This document shows, in pieces, positions 33,401-41,118 of a DNA stretch of 64,000 nucleotides. The notes below the pieces were generated by a model. It saw nothing but the letters and a program-made list of their open reading frames with translations, was not told where the DNA came from and did not search any database. A program made the position numbers and the translations under genes. The DNA is from DASYKS01 sp035995205 (GTDB taxonomy: Bacteria; Acidobacteriota; Thermoanaerobaculia; Multivoradales; UBA5704), in contig DASYKS010000014.1 in assembly GCA_035995205.1 (NCBI GenBank), forward strand, positions 62,001-126,000. Reading direction: 5' to 3'. The number at the start of each line of letters is the position of its first letter. The stretch's first letter is position 1.

Positions 33401-35991
33401 GTGTCGATCCAGACGAAGTCGCCGAGCGAAGCGGCCGGGCAGTTGCCGATCGCGATCCCGACTTTGTTCGGCTCGGCCGAAAGGTTGCCGATGCCGTCCG
33501 CGCGCTCGCCGAGGTAGGCGAACGAGTTGAACGCCTGCTGGCCGCCGGTGGGGGTGCCCGCCGGGACCGTCATGCGGAAATCGAAGGTGAGGAAGTCGAA
33601 CGCGCTGATGGTTCGCGCGCCGAACTCGACCTTGAACGAGCGGGCCAAGGAGATCGGCACGGGCGCCGCGGTGGTCCAGCTCGGCGGATCGCAGCCGGTG
33701 TTCGGGCCGCCGACCTCCGGCCGGCAGGGGTTGCCCGACAGGCTGTAGAAAACGCTCGTTCCCGGCGGCGGGTCGATCGGCGCGGCGAGGATCGGCGCCC
33801 AGAGCGAATTGCGCGGGTTGGTGTCGAGCACGCCGGTGTCGCCCACGAACGGCAGGATGTCCACGATGACGAAGTTGTTCATCGGAATCGTGCCGACGTT
33901 CTGGACCAGCAGCCGATAGTCGATCGAGCCGCCGAGCAGACTGCCGAGCGACGAAGCGGTGAAGCCCGCGTCGCAATCGCCCTGGACCCGCTTGTTCGAG
34001 ACCAGCTGGGCGACCGGCGCGATGCTGATCGTGCCGGTGCCGCGGCAGAGCGTCTCGGCGGTGTTCGCGTCGGCGTCGTAGTCGAGCGGATCGCTCACCG
34101 AAGAGCCCGAGCAACGTTGCCCGAGCCCCGGGGCGTCATGCTCCAGCGTGAAGTCGTTCGAAAGGTTGCCGTTGACCGCGCCGTTCCTTACGGTGGTTGA
34201 AATGTTGATCCAAACTTGTTGGCCCACTCCGAGGTTGCCGCTCCCCGCGTTCCAGCGCCAACGCAGCAGGGTACGTCCGGTGCCCGCGAAGTTCGGGATC
34301 TGGTCGAAGACCTGCGGCGCGGGCAGCCCAGTTCCCTGGTCGTCGAACGTCCAAGTCACAAATAGCAGATCGACCGGCAGCAGATCGGTCGCGACCAGGA
34401 ACTGGAGCGGCACCGGGTCGCTCGACTGGGGCGCCGAATGGACCCGCAGGCGGAACGCGACCGATTGCCCGGGCAGGAACGGACCGCCCGAAAGGTTGTC
34501 TTTCGCCGGATCGAGCTGCACGAACGGACCGGAGAGAACGAAATCCCGGCAGACGCTCTGGCTCACGTTGGTCGGGCCGGCCGTATAGACCGCGGTCAAA
34601 TCGACGCAGTTGTGGATCGTGTCGCCGAACGCAACCGGGCCGCCGGCATGATCGGGATTGATGATCTGCCCGGTGATCAGCGGCCGGCTGTTCGGCGCCA
34701 TGCCGACCGCCGCCTGGCCGTACTCCCAGCGGATGCGGGTCAGATACTCGCCCGCGCCCAGGCCCGGCGGCGGTGCGGACAGCGTCGTGGAGGTCGTCGT
34801 ATTCGGTGAGCTGCCCCAGAGAGTGAAGACGCCGAGCGCGGTGTTCTTTTCATAGCTCACCCGCACGCCCACGCCGGCCGCGAAGTCCGAGAGGCCCGAG
34901 TAGGAGCCGGTCGTCACGCTCGAAACCTGCATCTCGACCGGCAGGGTGTCGATCACGACCATGTTGTCGAGGGCGACGTTGCCATTGTTGCTGGGTACGA
35001 AGTCGTAGCTGAAAGTCTGGTTGAGCGTCGGCGGGTTCGGGCTGCTCCCCTCGACGTTTTTTGCCAGGCCCGCGCTCGCGTTCGGCACGAAGGTCGTCAC
35101 CGGATGGGTCACGCTGCCCACGCCCAGGTTGGGGTTCGCTGGCTGTCCGAGCGGCGTACCCGCTGCGGTAAACGAGTTCGTAACGTTCGTGCCGGATGTA
35201 AAAGTTGCACTCGGGAAAGTAACGTTGACCGTAATGTCGCAGTTGCCCCCGGCCGGAACCGGCAAGCTGCACGGAGAAGTCCAGGTGACGGTAGCGGGGA
35301 TCGTGCCGACGCAGCCGGGCTGGCAGTCGGCGGCGGGGGTGGCGCCGTTGAACACGGTGCCTACGGGCAGCGTGTCGGTCACCGGACCCACGGCAGTCAA
35401 GTTCAACGAGCCCGCGTTTCCGGAGACCGCGATCCGCAGCCGGTAACTCTCGGGCATGTCCAGGTTCGCGGGCGAAGTGAGCAGAGTTTTTTGCAACGTC
35501 ACCTGCGAGCTGGCGACCGCGGTCACCGAAACCGGCGGCGTCGTGAACGATCCGGGCGGGGTCGCGAGGTTGGTGCCGGTCGCTGTGTTGGTCGCCACCG
35601 TACCGTTCGGCGTCGAGCCGTTCGGGAAGCGCACGTTGATGATCAGGTCGCCGGAGTTGCCTGCGGGCAGCGGGTTGATCATGGTGAAGGTCACCGTGCC
35701 CGTGCTGTTCACCGAGGGCGTCGTGGTCGAGGCGACGTCGCTCGTGCCGACGGCAGAGACGAATACCACCTCGGGAGGGAGCACGTCGGTCACCACCGCG
35801 TTCAGGCAGTTGCCGACCGTGGCGTTGCAGCGGTAGGTCAGCCGATAGCCGAAGGTCTGGCCGGTGAGCTTAGTGTTGCCCGGATCGACCTGGATGGCCG
35901 CTTTTTGCAGCGGTTGGGCAGAGAGCGCTCCCGTTCCTACAAGCGCGGCGACGACGAGGGCACACCAAGTAGCGCGAGCGACTGCGACCAT
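27430..35991 (-). CDS. Giant GEVED/SdrD-like surface protein with IPTL-CTERM
   Basis: 2,853 residues. A signal peptide (TWCALVVAALVGTGALSA) is followed by DUF11-type beta domains (to about 850), then three SdrD B-like domains with Ca-binding patterns such as WIDTNRNGLQDDG and VFFDIDNDGIQDG (about 850-1277). Eight GEVED repeats of about 170 residues follow (about 1280-2650), each with DxGDAPxxY, a DDEDGV acidic loop, AWIDWNRDGDF and GEVEDY. A last DUF11-like domain precedes the C-terminal tail IPTLDQYGLVLLALLLYAGA plus RRRR, an IPTL-CTERM sorting signal that predicts exosortase-type processing. It is probably a calcium-stabilised adhesin or surface stalk. GGAGGGG lies close to the ATG at 35991. 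Confidence 0.88.
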   Translation of the reverse strand: MVAVARATWCALVVAALVGTGALSAQPLQKAAIQVDPGNTKLTGQTFGYRLTYRCNATVGNCLNAVVTDVLPPEVVFVSAVGTSDVASTTTPSVNSTGTVTFTMINPLPAGNSGDLIINVRFPNGSTPNGTVATNTATGTNLATPPGSFTTPPVSVTAVASSQVTLQKTLLTSPANLDMPESYRLRIAVSGNAGSLNLTAVGPVTDTLPVGTVFNGATPAADCQPGCVGTIPATVTWTSPCSLPVPAGGNCDITVNVTFPSATFTSGTNVTNSFTAAGTPLGQPANPNLGVGSVTHPVTTFVPNASAGLAKNVEGSSPNPPTLNQTFSYDFVPSNNGNVALDNMVVIDTLPVEMQVSSVTTGSYSGLSDFAAGVGVRVSYEKNTALGVFTLWGSSPNTTTSTTLSAPPPGLGAGEYLTRIRWEYGQAAVGMAPNSRPLITGQIINPDHAGGPVAFGDTIHNCVDLTAVYTAGPTNVSQSVCRDFVLSGPFVQLDPAKDNLSGGPFLPGQSVAFRLRVHSAPQSSDPVPLQFLVATDLLPVDLLFVTWTFDDQGTGLPAPQVFDQIPNFAGTGRTLLRWRWNAGSGNLGVGQQVWINISTTVRNGAVNGNLSNDFTLEHDAPGLGQRCSGSSVSDPLDYDADANTAETLCRGTGTISIAPVAQLVSNKRVQGDCDAGFTASSLGSLLGGSIDYRLLVQNVGTIPMNNFVIVDILPFVGDTGVLDTNPRNSLWAPILAAPIDPPPGTSVFYSLSGNPCRPEVGGPNTGCDPPSWTTAAPVPISLARSFKVEFGARTISAFDFLTFDFRMTVPAGTPTGGQQAFNSFAYLGERADGIGNLSAEPNKVGIAIGNCPAASLGDFVWIDTNRNGLQDDGPTGVNGVFVELLAPGADGIARTADDVLVSTTVTANDVSNNPGWYQFPGLAAGSYFVRFTPPPNLEVTLRDAGGDTIDSDVDTVTACSPVVTLGPVESNQTIDMGLVPQATAALGNYVFFDIDNDGIQDGPADFGVNGVAVKLFADNGNGTPEPGGADGAPVAITVTANDVYGQPGYYLFENLLPGVKYFVQFMLPPTAAGFTTRDQGGDDTQDSDANTGNGTSQLVMLMAGETNLTIDAGLVRPAGVLRLGNQVWMDSDNDGVYEPENGEMGIDNVRLDLYLDANGDGMPTLDEYVTTTSTLTASGFGGRYAFTQLAPGNYLVVVPASNFLGSGPLAGKVSSTGNDPAPDPDDDVNGDDNGAPAGSLVASRPITLSSNGEPTTDGDSDANSNLTVDFGFTPGAAPPQFDYGDDPDVVAGTFSPTDYQTTALDFGAAHRVGVINAPYLGSCVDADPGTQQSTAANADDANSYGTTVGACAVAGDDEDGVSFTNPLRPGSAVNIAVTASSGTNACVLSAWIDWNRDGDFLDASEQIASALSIPAGTTTNLNPTVPAGALPGYTYSRFRCASAAVAGPTGMAPDGEVEDYLVAVVGMDFGDAPNSYATTIGANGPRHDVDPNAPLTLGGCEDTEADGLPGASALGDDNAQGNAGVGLCFDDEDGVAIPMIIACQSASISVSASGTGRLDAWLDWNRDGDFGDAGEQIATNLAVVAGTNLLNVAVPCNATPGASFSRFRLSTAGNLPTTGSAVNGEVEDHPLLIKGSDWGDAPAPYPTLLANNGPNHGADPTAPRFLGSCVDTEANGQPTVAADGDDLAAGPAVGACAGNDDEDGVVFSTPLIGCQAATVTVTANVAGRLDAWIDWNRDGDWLDAGEQIATNLALAAGANPLALSVPCAVNPGATYARFRSSSTGGLSFTGAAMDGEVEDYRVTLRGADFGDLPDTFGTTFAAGGPNHGVDVASTLRLGTCVDTEINGQPSPAANGDDGGPGTSSAGACTVEGDEDGVIFLDVRPAACQTARLLVTAGAAGLLDAWFDFDGNGSFGAGEQIFDNRALVAGANNLTFNVPCSAVPGLRGTRFRLSSAGVVGPGGPSPDGEVEDYVVNVKGVDFGDAPNSYGTTFAANGPNHGVDSFIPLFLGSCVDTETDAGSPFDATGDDVTAGPATGTCAGGADDENGVTFTGRPSACKPFSLSVAANAAGRLDAWIDWNRDGDFLDAGEQIATNRPLAAGANALTLDVPCDANEGTTFARFRFSSAGGLSPIGPAADGEVEDYALVAQGSDLGDAPNSYGTTVASSGPIHGVNPNTPLFLGACVDTEDDARVPLDATGDDVSAGDQTVGTCGVAGDDEDGVTIPMLIACQTATLNATANAAGRLDAWIDWNRDGDFGDAGERIATSQLLAAGGNVLSVAVPCSTVAGPSFARFRFSSTGVSGSGGPSPDGEVEDYAVTQKAVDFGDLPNSYGTVIGSNGANHGVLPGFSLGTAIDGEPDGQPSPGADGDDLTGVPDDEDGVSFNTGATAMVTACGTSNLTVTLTAPVGIIQARLDGWVDYDGDGSFSEPRDRVATGVILVPGPNTVSFTAPCDARSVASYARFRMSTTGVANSNGPAMDGEVEDYAVIVRGLDFGDAPDPTYPTLLASNGARHPVLPTGNPTLGSNVDTESDGHPSASFNGDDTNGTTDDEDGIVFESVLIPGTTGAMQIFTGGAGTGGNVSAWIDFNQDGDWNDAGEQVATDLFVVSPGFTEHYFPVPVGALQGTAGVRVRISSGTGLSPTGLAIDGEVEDHVVAVGVEQPAIGIAKRLVSQERIDATLFELRFEIRLENLGNVPLSNVQATAHLAIALAQAESFTVLSVTSPNLTVNPGFDGDADANLLAPGNPLAVGGSGVISLVVRVDSGGERGPYTCSSTASGTSPAGVIVTDTSQDGADPDPDGDGNPSNNNVPTVFLLVSSVIEIPTLDQYGLVLLALLLYAGAFVVLRRRRSRG

Positions 35992-36075
35992 GACCCCTCC
36001 CGAGAGCTGTTTGTTCCTGCGAGCAGAATTCGCGCGAGCAAACAGCAAGCGGCGTGCCAGATCGTCCGCCCCGAT

Positions 36076-36900
36076 CTACTTGCTCTTGCCGAACGGGTGC
36101 TCGAAGCTCAGGTAGAGAAAGACCGCTTTGTCGCCGTCGCTCGGACCGACGCCGAACGGAAAGGCGATCCCAGGGACGATCTGCAAGCCGCTCGGGAAGT
36201 TGTACGACCAGCGGATGCCGGGGCTGATCGTCATGCTCTCGGTGCGCTCGGTTCGATGCGGGAGGATCGTCGACTCCTCGTCTGCGTACACGGCTTCGAG
36301 CATCAGGTTGACGCGCGGATGGACCGACCAGATCAGACTCTGGCCGACCTGGGGCGAAAAGTTGTCGGCCTTGTCGCCGAACTGGTTCTCGGCGTCGGGC
36401 GTCCAGGTGAAGCCCACGTTGGTATGGGCCGAAAGTTGGGGCGAAACGACCACCGAAAGCGGCAGGTTCACCTGCAGGCCGGCCGCCCCCGCGCCGCGCC
36501 CTTTCTTGGCGTCGCCGGTGGGCAACAGCAGGGTGAGCCGCGGCGAAAACGCGACCGGCGCGTTGCCGTCACCAAGAACCTGATAACGATAGTTGATCGC
36601 GAGGTCGCCCTGGCCGCCGCTCCCCTTCTCGCCGAAAGCCCCCGACGCGTGGTCCCACGCCAGCGTGTAGCTCAGCTGGTGCTTCGGGCTCAAAAAAGGC
36701 CATTCCTGGGTGAACGTCGCGTTCCAGTCATGGCTGTCGCGATCCTGCTGCCAGGTCGAGATGTGCTGCACCACGCCCATCTCCTGGTTGTAGGCCTCCT
36801 CGATCAGAAACGAGTTGTCCTGAATCGGGGGAACGTCGTCGGAACCTTGAGCGAAGATCGGGGCGGCAAGCAGAAGGGCGATGGGGGCGAGAGCGCGCAT
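36076..36900 (-). CDS. Outer-membrane beta-barrel (phenol-pathway MetA-like)
   Basis: 274 residues with signal peptide (ALAPIALLLAAPIFAQG) and a beta-rich body, for example LTLLLPTGDAKKGRGAGAAG and HTNVGFTWTPDAENQFG. It ends in an aromatic-rich strand (FLYLSFEHPFGKSK), consistent with an outer-membrane barrel of the PF13557 'MetA-pathway of phenol degradation' group, a family of poorly defined outer-membrane proteins. It precedes the giant surface-protein gene on the same strand (84-base gap) and may be co-transcribed with it. Confidence 0.7.
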   Translation of the reverse strand: MRALAPIALLLAAPIFAQGSDDVPPIQDNSFLIEEAYNQEMGVVQHISTWQQDRDSHDWNATFTQEWPFLSPKHQLSYTLAWDHASGAFGEKGSGGQGDLAINYRYQVLGDGNAPVAFSPRLTLLLPTGDAKKGRGAGAAGLQVNLPLSVVVSPQLSAHTNVGFTWTPDAENQFGDKADNFSPQVGQSLIWSVHPRVNLMLEAVYADEESTILPHRTERTESMTISPGIRWSYNFPSGLQIVPGIAFPFGVGPSDGDKAVFLYLSFEHPFGKSK

Positions 36901-36903
36901 GGG

Positions 36904-37080
36904 GTGATTATCCCCCGGATCGGGGACGCCAAGCCGCGCACCCGGTGGATTGCGTCGCCGAACACGCTACGGCGGGGCCCTGGAGTTAGTCCACGAATTG
37001 CTCGATACTTCCCTCTATGGCCGAGGTCAACGTCGGTGGACGAAGCTCTGGTCGAGAAGTACGTCAGTCTCCTCGGATGA
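36904..37080 (+). CDS. Possible small ORF coupled to the PIN gene
   Basis: A 58-codon frame beginning with GTG at 36904 and ending at a TGA that overlaps the PIN gene start (ATGA). Its tail reads STSVDEALVEKYVSLLG. The position is where an antitoxin would sit, but no DNA-binding fold or ribosome-binding site is seen, so it may be non-coding or a decayed antitoxin. Confidence 0.2.
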   Translation: MIIPRIGDAKPRTRWIASPNTLRRGPGVSPRIARYFPLWPRSTSVDEALVEKYVSLLG

Positions 37081-37496
37081 ACCGCTGTGTCGTACTCGAC
37101 GCAGGTGCCCTGACGGCTTTGGCCTCCAACCGATCCGAGCAGCGCAGCCTGGAAGTCCGTGCAGCGCTTCGTGCCGCCACCCGTCTCCGCAGGGAAGTCA
37201 TCGTTCCGGCCGTCATTCTCGCGGAGCTGTATCGAGGGCCTCGCCATAACTCCGTCGTGGATGCGTGCCTGTCACGTGAAACAGGGATTCGGGTGCGTGA
37301 CACGGATCGCGCCCTGGCCAGGATCGTCGGGGGCGTCTTAGCGGCTGCCAATCTAGGGTCGATGCATCTGGCCGACGCTCATGTAATAGCCGTGGCGGTC
37401 GATTCTGGTGGAGGCCTTGTTCTTACAACGGATCCTGATGATCTCGGTCAGCTTGCGGCAACATTTGGGAACGTGACGGCAGTCCAGCTTTCCTAA
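37077..37496 (+). CDS. PIN-domain protein (VapC-like)
   Basis: 139 residues. The four acidic PIN positions are present: Asp in VVLDAGALTAL, Glu in AELYRGP, Asp in LADAHVIAVA and Asp in LTTDPDDL. It is therefore a likely Mg-dependent RNase, the toxin class of VapBC modules. No clear VapB antitoxin is upstream; only a weak 58-codon frame touches the start. The ATG at 37077 lacks a good ribosome-binding site, and an in-frame ATG at 37017 would add 20 residues of low-complexity sequence. Confidence 0.72.
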   Translation: MNRCVVLDAGALTALASNRSEQRSLEVRAALRAATRLRREVIVPAVILAELYRGPRHNSVVDACLSRETGIRVRDTDRALARIVGGVLAAANLGSMHLADAHVIAVAVDSGGGLVLTTDPDDLGQLAATFGNVTAVQLS

Positions 37497-37506
37497 GTTG
37501 TCCCTC

Positions 37507-38655
37507 TCAGATCACCACCTCCCGCGCCGGTTCGCGCAGGTTGTAGTGGGAGCTCATCGCGTGGCCGTAGGCTCCGGCGGTGGCGATCAGGAGGACGTCT
37601 CCTTCGCGCGTTTCGGGTAGCAGACGATCGACTCCTAGGACGTCGCCGGTTTCGCAGATCGGGCCGACGATCGCCACCCGCGCGGCGGGGGGCTCGCCCC
37701 AGCGGGTCAGGTTTACGATCTCCTGGTGGGCGCCGTAGAGCATCGGCCGGATCAGGGAGTTCATGCCGGTGTCGACGCCGACATAGCGGTTTTCGCCTTT
37801 TCCCTTCACCTGGGTGACCGTCGCGAGCAGGAGGCCGGCTTCGGCCACCAGGTAGCGCCCGGGCTCGAGCCAGAGCTGGAAGCGGCGACCCGCGTTCTCC
37901 AATCGTTCGCGCAGCGCGCGGAGCGCTTCGGCGAGGGGGGCGAGATCGAGCCGAGGTCGGTTCGGCTGGTCGGGAACGCCCAAGCCGCCGCCCAGGTCGA
38001 GCACGGATGCCTCGGGAAATAGAGACGTGGCGTCCGCGAGATCGAGCGCGGTCTGCTGCCAGACTTCCGGGTCGAGAATGCCGCTTCCGGCGTGGCTGTG
38101 AAGGCCCGCGATTCTCACCTCCGCGCGACGGGCAAGCTCCGACAGCTCGCCCCACTCTTCGCGCGGGATGCCGAACTTCGAATGCGCTCCGGCGGTGCGG
38201 ACGTGGGAGTGGTGGCCCGCTCCGCGGCCGAGGTCGAGGCGGACGAAGACTTCGCGGCCGGCGAGGCTCTCCCGCCAATGGAGGAGCGGATGCAGGCTGT
38301 CGAGCGTCAGGTGGACGCCCACCTCCAGCGCCTGCTCGTACTCCTTACGTGGCGCGAAATTCGGGGTGAACAGAATGCGGTCGGGCGACATCTCGGGGCA
38401 GCTTTGGAGCACGCGCTCGATCTCGCCCGGCGAGACGCATTCGAAGCCAAGCCCAAGCGTGGCGAAACGGCGGAGGATCTCCGGGTGGGGATTCGCCTTC
38501 ACCGCATAGAGAAGCCGGTCGAAGACGCCGAGCGCGGCAAGCTCTCCGGCGGCCCGGTCGAGGCTCGCCGCATCGTAGACGTAGGCGGGGGAGGCCTCCG
38601 CGGCGATCGCCAGCAGCTCGGCGCGCCGGGCGAGCCACCAGGGCTCGGAATCCAT
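37507..38655 (-). CDS. lysA: Diaminopimelate decarboxylase-type enzyme
   Basis: About 382 residues of the alanine-racemase-fold decarboxylase group. PLP lysine is K53 in YAVKANPHPE, with HSHAGSG, LDLGGGLG (phosphate loop), EPGRYLVAEAG and the active-site Cys motif GPICETGDVLG. It converts meso-diaminopimelate to lysine in the cytoplasm. A little shorter than most LysA proteins. ATG at 38655 and GTG at 38658 are adjacent; no strong ribosome-binding site. The CBS protein gene ends 10 bases upstream, suggesting one transcript. Confidence 0.85.
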   Translation of the reverse strand: MDSEPWWLARRAELLAIAAEASPAYVYDAASLDRAAGELAALGVFDRLLYAVKANPHPEILRRFATLGLGFECVSPGEIERVLQSCPEMSPDRILFTPNFAPRKEYEQALEVGVHLTLDSLHPLLHWRESLAGREVFVRLDLGRGAGHHSHVRTAGAHSKFGIPREEWGELSELARRAEVRIAGLHSHAGSGILDPEVWQQTALDLADATSLFPEASVLDLGGGLGVPDQPNRPRLDLAPLAEALRALRERLENAGRRFQLWLEPGRYLVAEAGLLLATVTQVKGKGENRYVGVDTGMNSLIRPMLYGAHQEIVNLTRWGEPPAARVAIVGPICETGDVLGVDRLLPETREGDVLLIATAGAYGHAMSSHYNLREPAREVVI

Positions 38656-38665
38656 CACGAACGGC

Positions 38666-40033
38666 TCAGCTTTCCGGCGATCCCGCGGAAGAGTCGGACT
38701 GTACGGTCGCGCGCAGGGTTTTGACCCGGTGCCCCTCGATCGCGACGACTTCGAGCAACAGCGGGCCGAGCACGATCGAGTCGCCGACCTGCGGCACGCG
38801 GCCCAGCTCGGAGAGCACGACGCCGCCGATCGTGTCCTCGTCGCGCTCCGATAGCTCCAGATCCAGCTCGTCTTCGAGATCCTCGACCAGCATCGCGCCG
38901 GAGACGCGGTAGACCCCGTCCCTTCCGGCGAGGCCTTCGAGCTCCGCGGTCTCGCGGTCGAATTCGTCCTGGATCTCGCCGACGATCTCCTCGATCACGT
39001 TTTCGAGCGTGACGATGCCGGAGACCCCGCCATATTCGTCCATCACCGCCGCGAGGTGGAACTTCTCGCCGCGCATCCGCTTGAGCAGGCGATCGAGCTC
39101 CAGCGTCTCGGGGACGAAGACGATCGGGCGCGCGATGTCCTGAATGCGGGTGATCGGCCGGTCGGCCCGGAAGATGTCCTTGATGTGGACGATCGCGATC
39201 GGGTGATCGAGATCGCCTTCGCAGAGCGGAAAACGGGTATGGCCGGAGCGTCGGGCGATGCGCAGATTTTCGTCCAGCGGCCGTTCGGTCGACAGATAGA
39301 TCACATCGCCGCGCGGCACCATGATCTGCCGCGCCACCCGGTGCGACAGCTCGAAGATGTTGTCGAGCAGCTCGCGCTTCTGGTGCGACAGGTCGCCCGC
39401 CTGGGGTCCCGAAAGCAGCAGGCGCAATTCCTCCTCGTCGTGCGCGAGCTCGCTTTCCGAGACCGGCCGCAGGCCGACCATGCGCAGCAGCCCCTGCGCC
39501 GCCTTGTTGAGCAGCCAGATCGCGGGGTAGGTCACCTTGTAGAACGCGAACAGCGGGAGCGCGATGAACAGGCTGGTCGCCTCCGGCTTGCGGATCGCCA
39601 CCGTCTTCGGTGCCTGCTCGCCGAGGACGATGTGCAGGATCATGATCGCCAGAAACGACAGCGAGGCCGCGATCGAATGGACGAGCACCGGGTTCGTCCC
39701 GCCGGTCATCCAACTGACCACCGGCGCGATCAGCCATGCGAATGCCGGCTCGCCCACCCAGCCGAGCGCCAGGCTCGCGAGTGTGATGCCGAGCTGCGTC
39801 GCGGAGAGATAGGCGTCGATATGCCGCAGCATGTGCCGCGCGATCTCGGCGCTTTTGCCCCCTTCGGCCGCCAGCGGATCGAGCTGCGTCGGCCGCACCT
39901 TGACCAGCGCGAACTCGGCGGCGACGAAGAAGCCGTTCAAGAGGATCAGGGCAAAGGCGAACAGCAGCCCCGTCCAAGGCGAGCTCGGAGCCGCTTCGAC
40001 CGGTACCGCCGCCGCGATCAGTAGGGGGATCAT
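38666..40033 (-). CDS. CNNM/CorC-HlyC family membrane protein
   Basis: 455 residues. The N-terminal CNNM transmembrane domain (LLFAFALILLNGFFVAAEFALVKVR, then LASLALGWVGEP, then HIVLGEQAPKTVAI) spans about residues 20-185. Two CBS domains follow (IMVPRGDVIYLSTE and FVPETLELDRLLKRM) with HLAAVMDEYGGVSGIVTLEN, then a C-terminal CorC/HlyC domain (YRVSGAMLVEDLEDEL). Family members take part in magnesium or cobalt export or regulation; the exact role here is unknown. It precedes lysA by 10 bases. Confidence 0.9.
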   Translation of the reverse strand: MIPLLIAAAVPVEAAPSSPWTGLLFAFALILLNGFFVAAEFALVKVRPTQLDPLAAEGGKSAEIARHMLRHIDAYLSATQLGITLASLALGWVGEPAFAWLIAPVVSWMTGGTNPVLVHSIAASLSFLAIMILHIVLGEQAPKTVAIRKPEATSLFIALPLFAFYKVTYPAIWLLNKAAQGLLRMVGLRPVSESELAHDEEELRLLLSGPQAGDLSHQKRELLDNIFELSHRVARQIMVPRGDVIYLSTERPLDENLRIARRSGHTRFPLCEGDLDHPIAIVHIKDIFRADRPITRIQDIARPIVFVPETLELDRLLKRMRGEKFHLAAVMDEYGGVSGIVTLENVIEEIVGEIQDEFDRETAELEGLAGRDGVYRVSGAMLVEDLEDELDLELSERDEDTIGGVVLSELGRVPQVGDSIVLGPLLLEVVAIEGHRVKTLRATVQSDSSAGSPES

Positions 40034-40255
40034 CGATAAAACGGAAGGGAAACGCGCGGTACCCAGCCCATCCGATCAGCGCCAAAGCGCGGCCGGACGG
40101 CAGTACACGAACTCGGAGGGTCGTCGTTCAAAGCGCGGGCGAGTCTAGCATAGGGGTTTGGAGAGACCAGAACCCGCTTCTCCTCGCCGGGGAACAGCGC
40201 CGAAGCCGCGCCTCGGGTGTGCTCGTCCTGGGACCGCCGCCGTCTCGGCGGCCTT

Positions 40256-41041
40256 TTAATCCGGAAACGGCGCGTTTCTCACCCGCCCGGCGAAACCCAA
40301 ACGGCAGAGCCCCGCCAGCCGAGTGTGCGGGTGCACGCCGGCATCGCGGGTCAGCGTCGCGGCCAACTCCTTCGACATCCCGATCCGCGGATGACGCCCG
40401 AGCACTTCCGCCCGCGTCGCCGCCGCGACTTCGCCGAAGCGCAAACCCACGACGTCGAGCCCCGAGCCCTGGCGAAGGAGGTGCGCTTCGGCTCCCTCCT
40501 CGATTCCGACCTTCGGGTTCAGATGCAGGCAGATCGCCTCGGCGAGCGTCTCGGCGCGGAGCGTCGTCCAACCCTCTCTCCTTGCGAAACGCTCCGCCGC
40601 CTCGGCGCCCGAGAGGGCGAAGCAGGCAACCGGCCCCTGGGGCGCGAAGCGTTCGGTGAGCCCGAGGTCGTGGAGCAGGCTCGCGACGTAAAACAACTCG
40701 GCGTCGCACGACACCCCGTCGCGCGCGGCAAGGAGGGCGCCCCAGAGATAGGTGCGGTGGCAGTGGTTCGCGAGCGCCGGGGTCGAAAGCTCGGTGCAGA
40801 GCGCGGCGGCGGCGCCTGCGATCGGCGTACCCGGCAGTGGGATCTCCGCGAGCGCCAGGGCGACCTGCTTCGGACCGGCAAAGCCGAGACGGCGCAGAGC
40901 GCGGCCGGTCTCGGAGCGCAGAGTCCGGGCGATCGTCGCTCGGGCGTAGGCGAAACGCTCGCCCGCACTCAATCGTCCACCGCTCCGTCGAGCCCAGGCG
41001 AGCGTGCCGATGCGGTTTCGGTGATCAGATTCATAGGTCAC
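40256..41041 (-). CDS. HD-domain hydrolase, cyanamide-hydratase-like
   Basis: 261 residues with an HD metal-binding pattern: LANHCHRTYLWGALL, FYVASLLHDLGLTERF (HD pair) and AICLHLNP. The layout resembles cyanamide-hydratase-type HD proteins. The substrate is unknown. The GTG at 41041 follows AGGAGA. A TATAAA box lies upstream (41080-41075, minus), immediately followed by the operator that also lies in the neighbouring TetR promoter, so the gene is very probably repressed by that TetR protein. Confidence 0.75.
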   Translation of the reverse strand: MTYESDHRNRIGTLAWARRSGGRLSAGERFAYARATIARTLRSETGRALRRLGFAGPKQVALALAEIPLPGTPIAGAAAALCTELSTPALANHCHRTYLWGALLAARDGVSCDAELFYVASLLHDLGLTERFAPQGPVACFALSGAEAAERFARREGWTTLRAETLAEAICLHLNPKVGIEEGAEAHLLRQGSGLDVVGLRFGEVAAATRAEVLGRHPRIGMSKELAATLTRDAGVHPHTRLAGLCRLGFAGRVRNAPFPD

Positions 41042-41060
41042 AGGATTCTCCTCTCAGGAT

Positions 41061-41072
41061 ACGGACGTTCGT
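41061..41072 (-). promoter_or_regulatory. TetR operator at the HD-gene promoter
   Basis: ACGGACGTTCGT, a near-perfect palindrome (ACG-N-ACGT-N-CGT), identical to the site at 41726-41737. It lies 2 bases downstream of a minus-strand -10-like TATAAA (41080-41075) and about 20 bases before the GTG start, a position that blocks transcription when occupied. Confidence 0.75.
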
Positions 41073-41118
41073 GTTTTATAGGGATCAAGGGACTCCCGCG
41101 TGTGGACTGCGAAACGCC

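Noticed and set aside
28520..34114. Very long second open frame on the minus strand inside the giant GEVED gene
   Set aside because: It is an artefact of high GC and repeated codons; it has low-complexity Arg/Gly-rich sequence with no domain, whereas the used frame has clear GEVED and SdrD domains.
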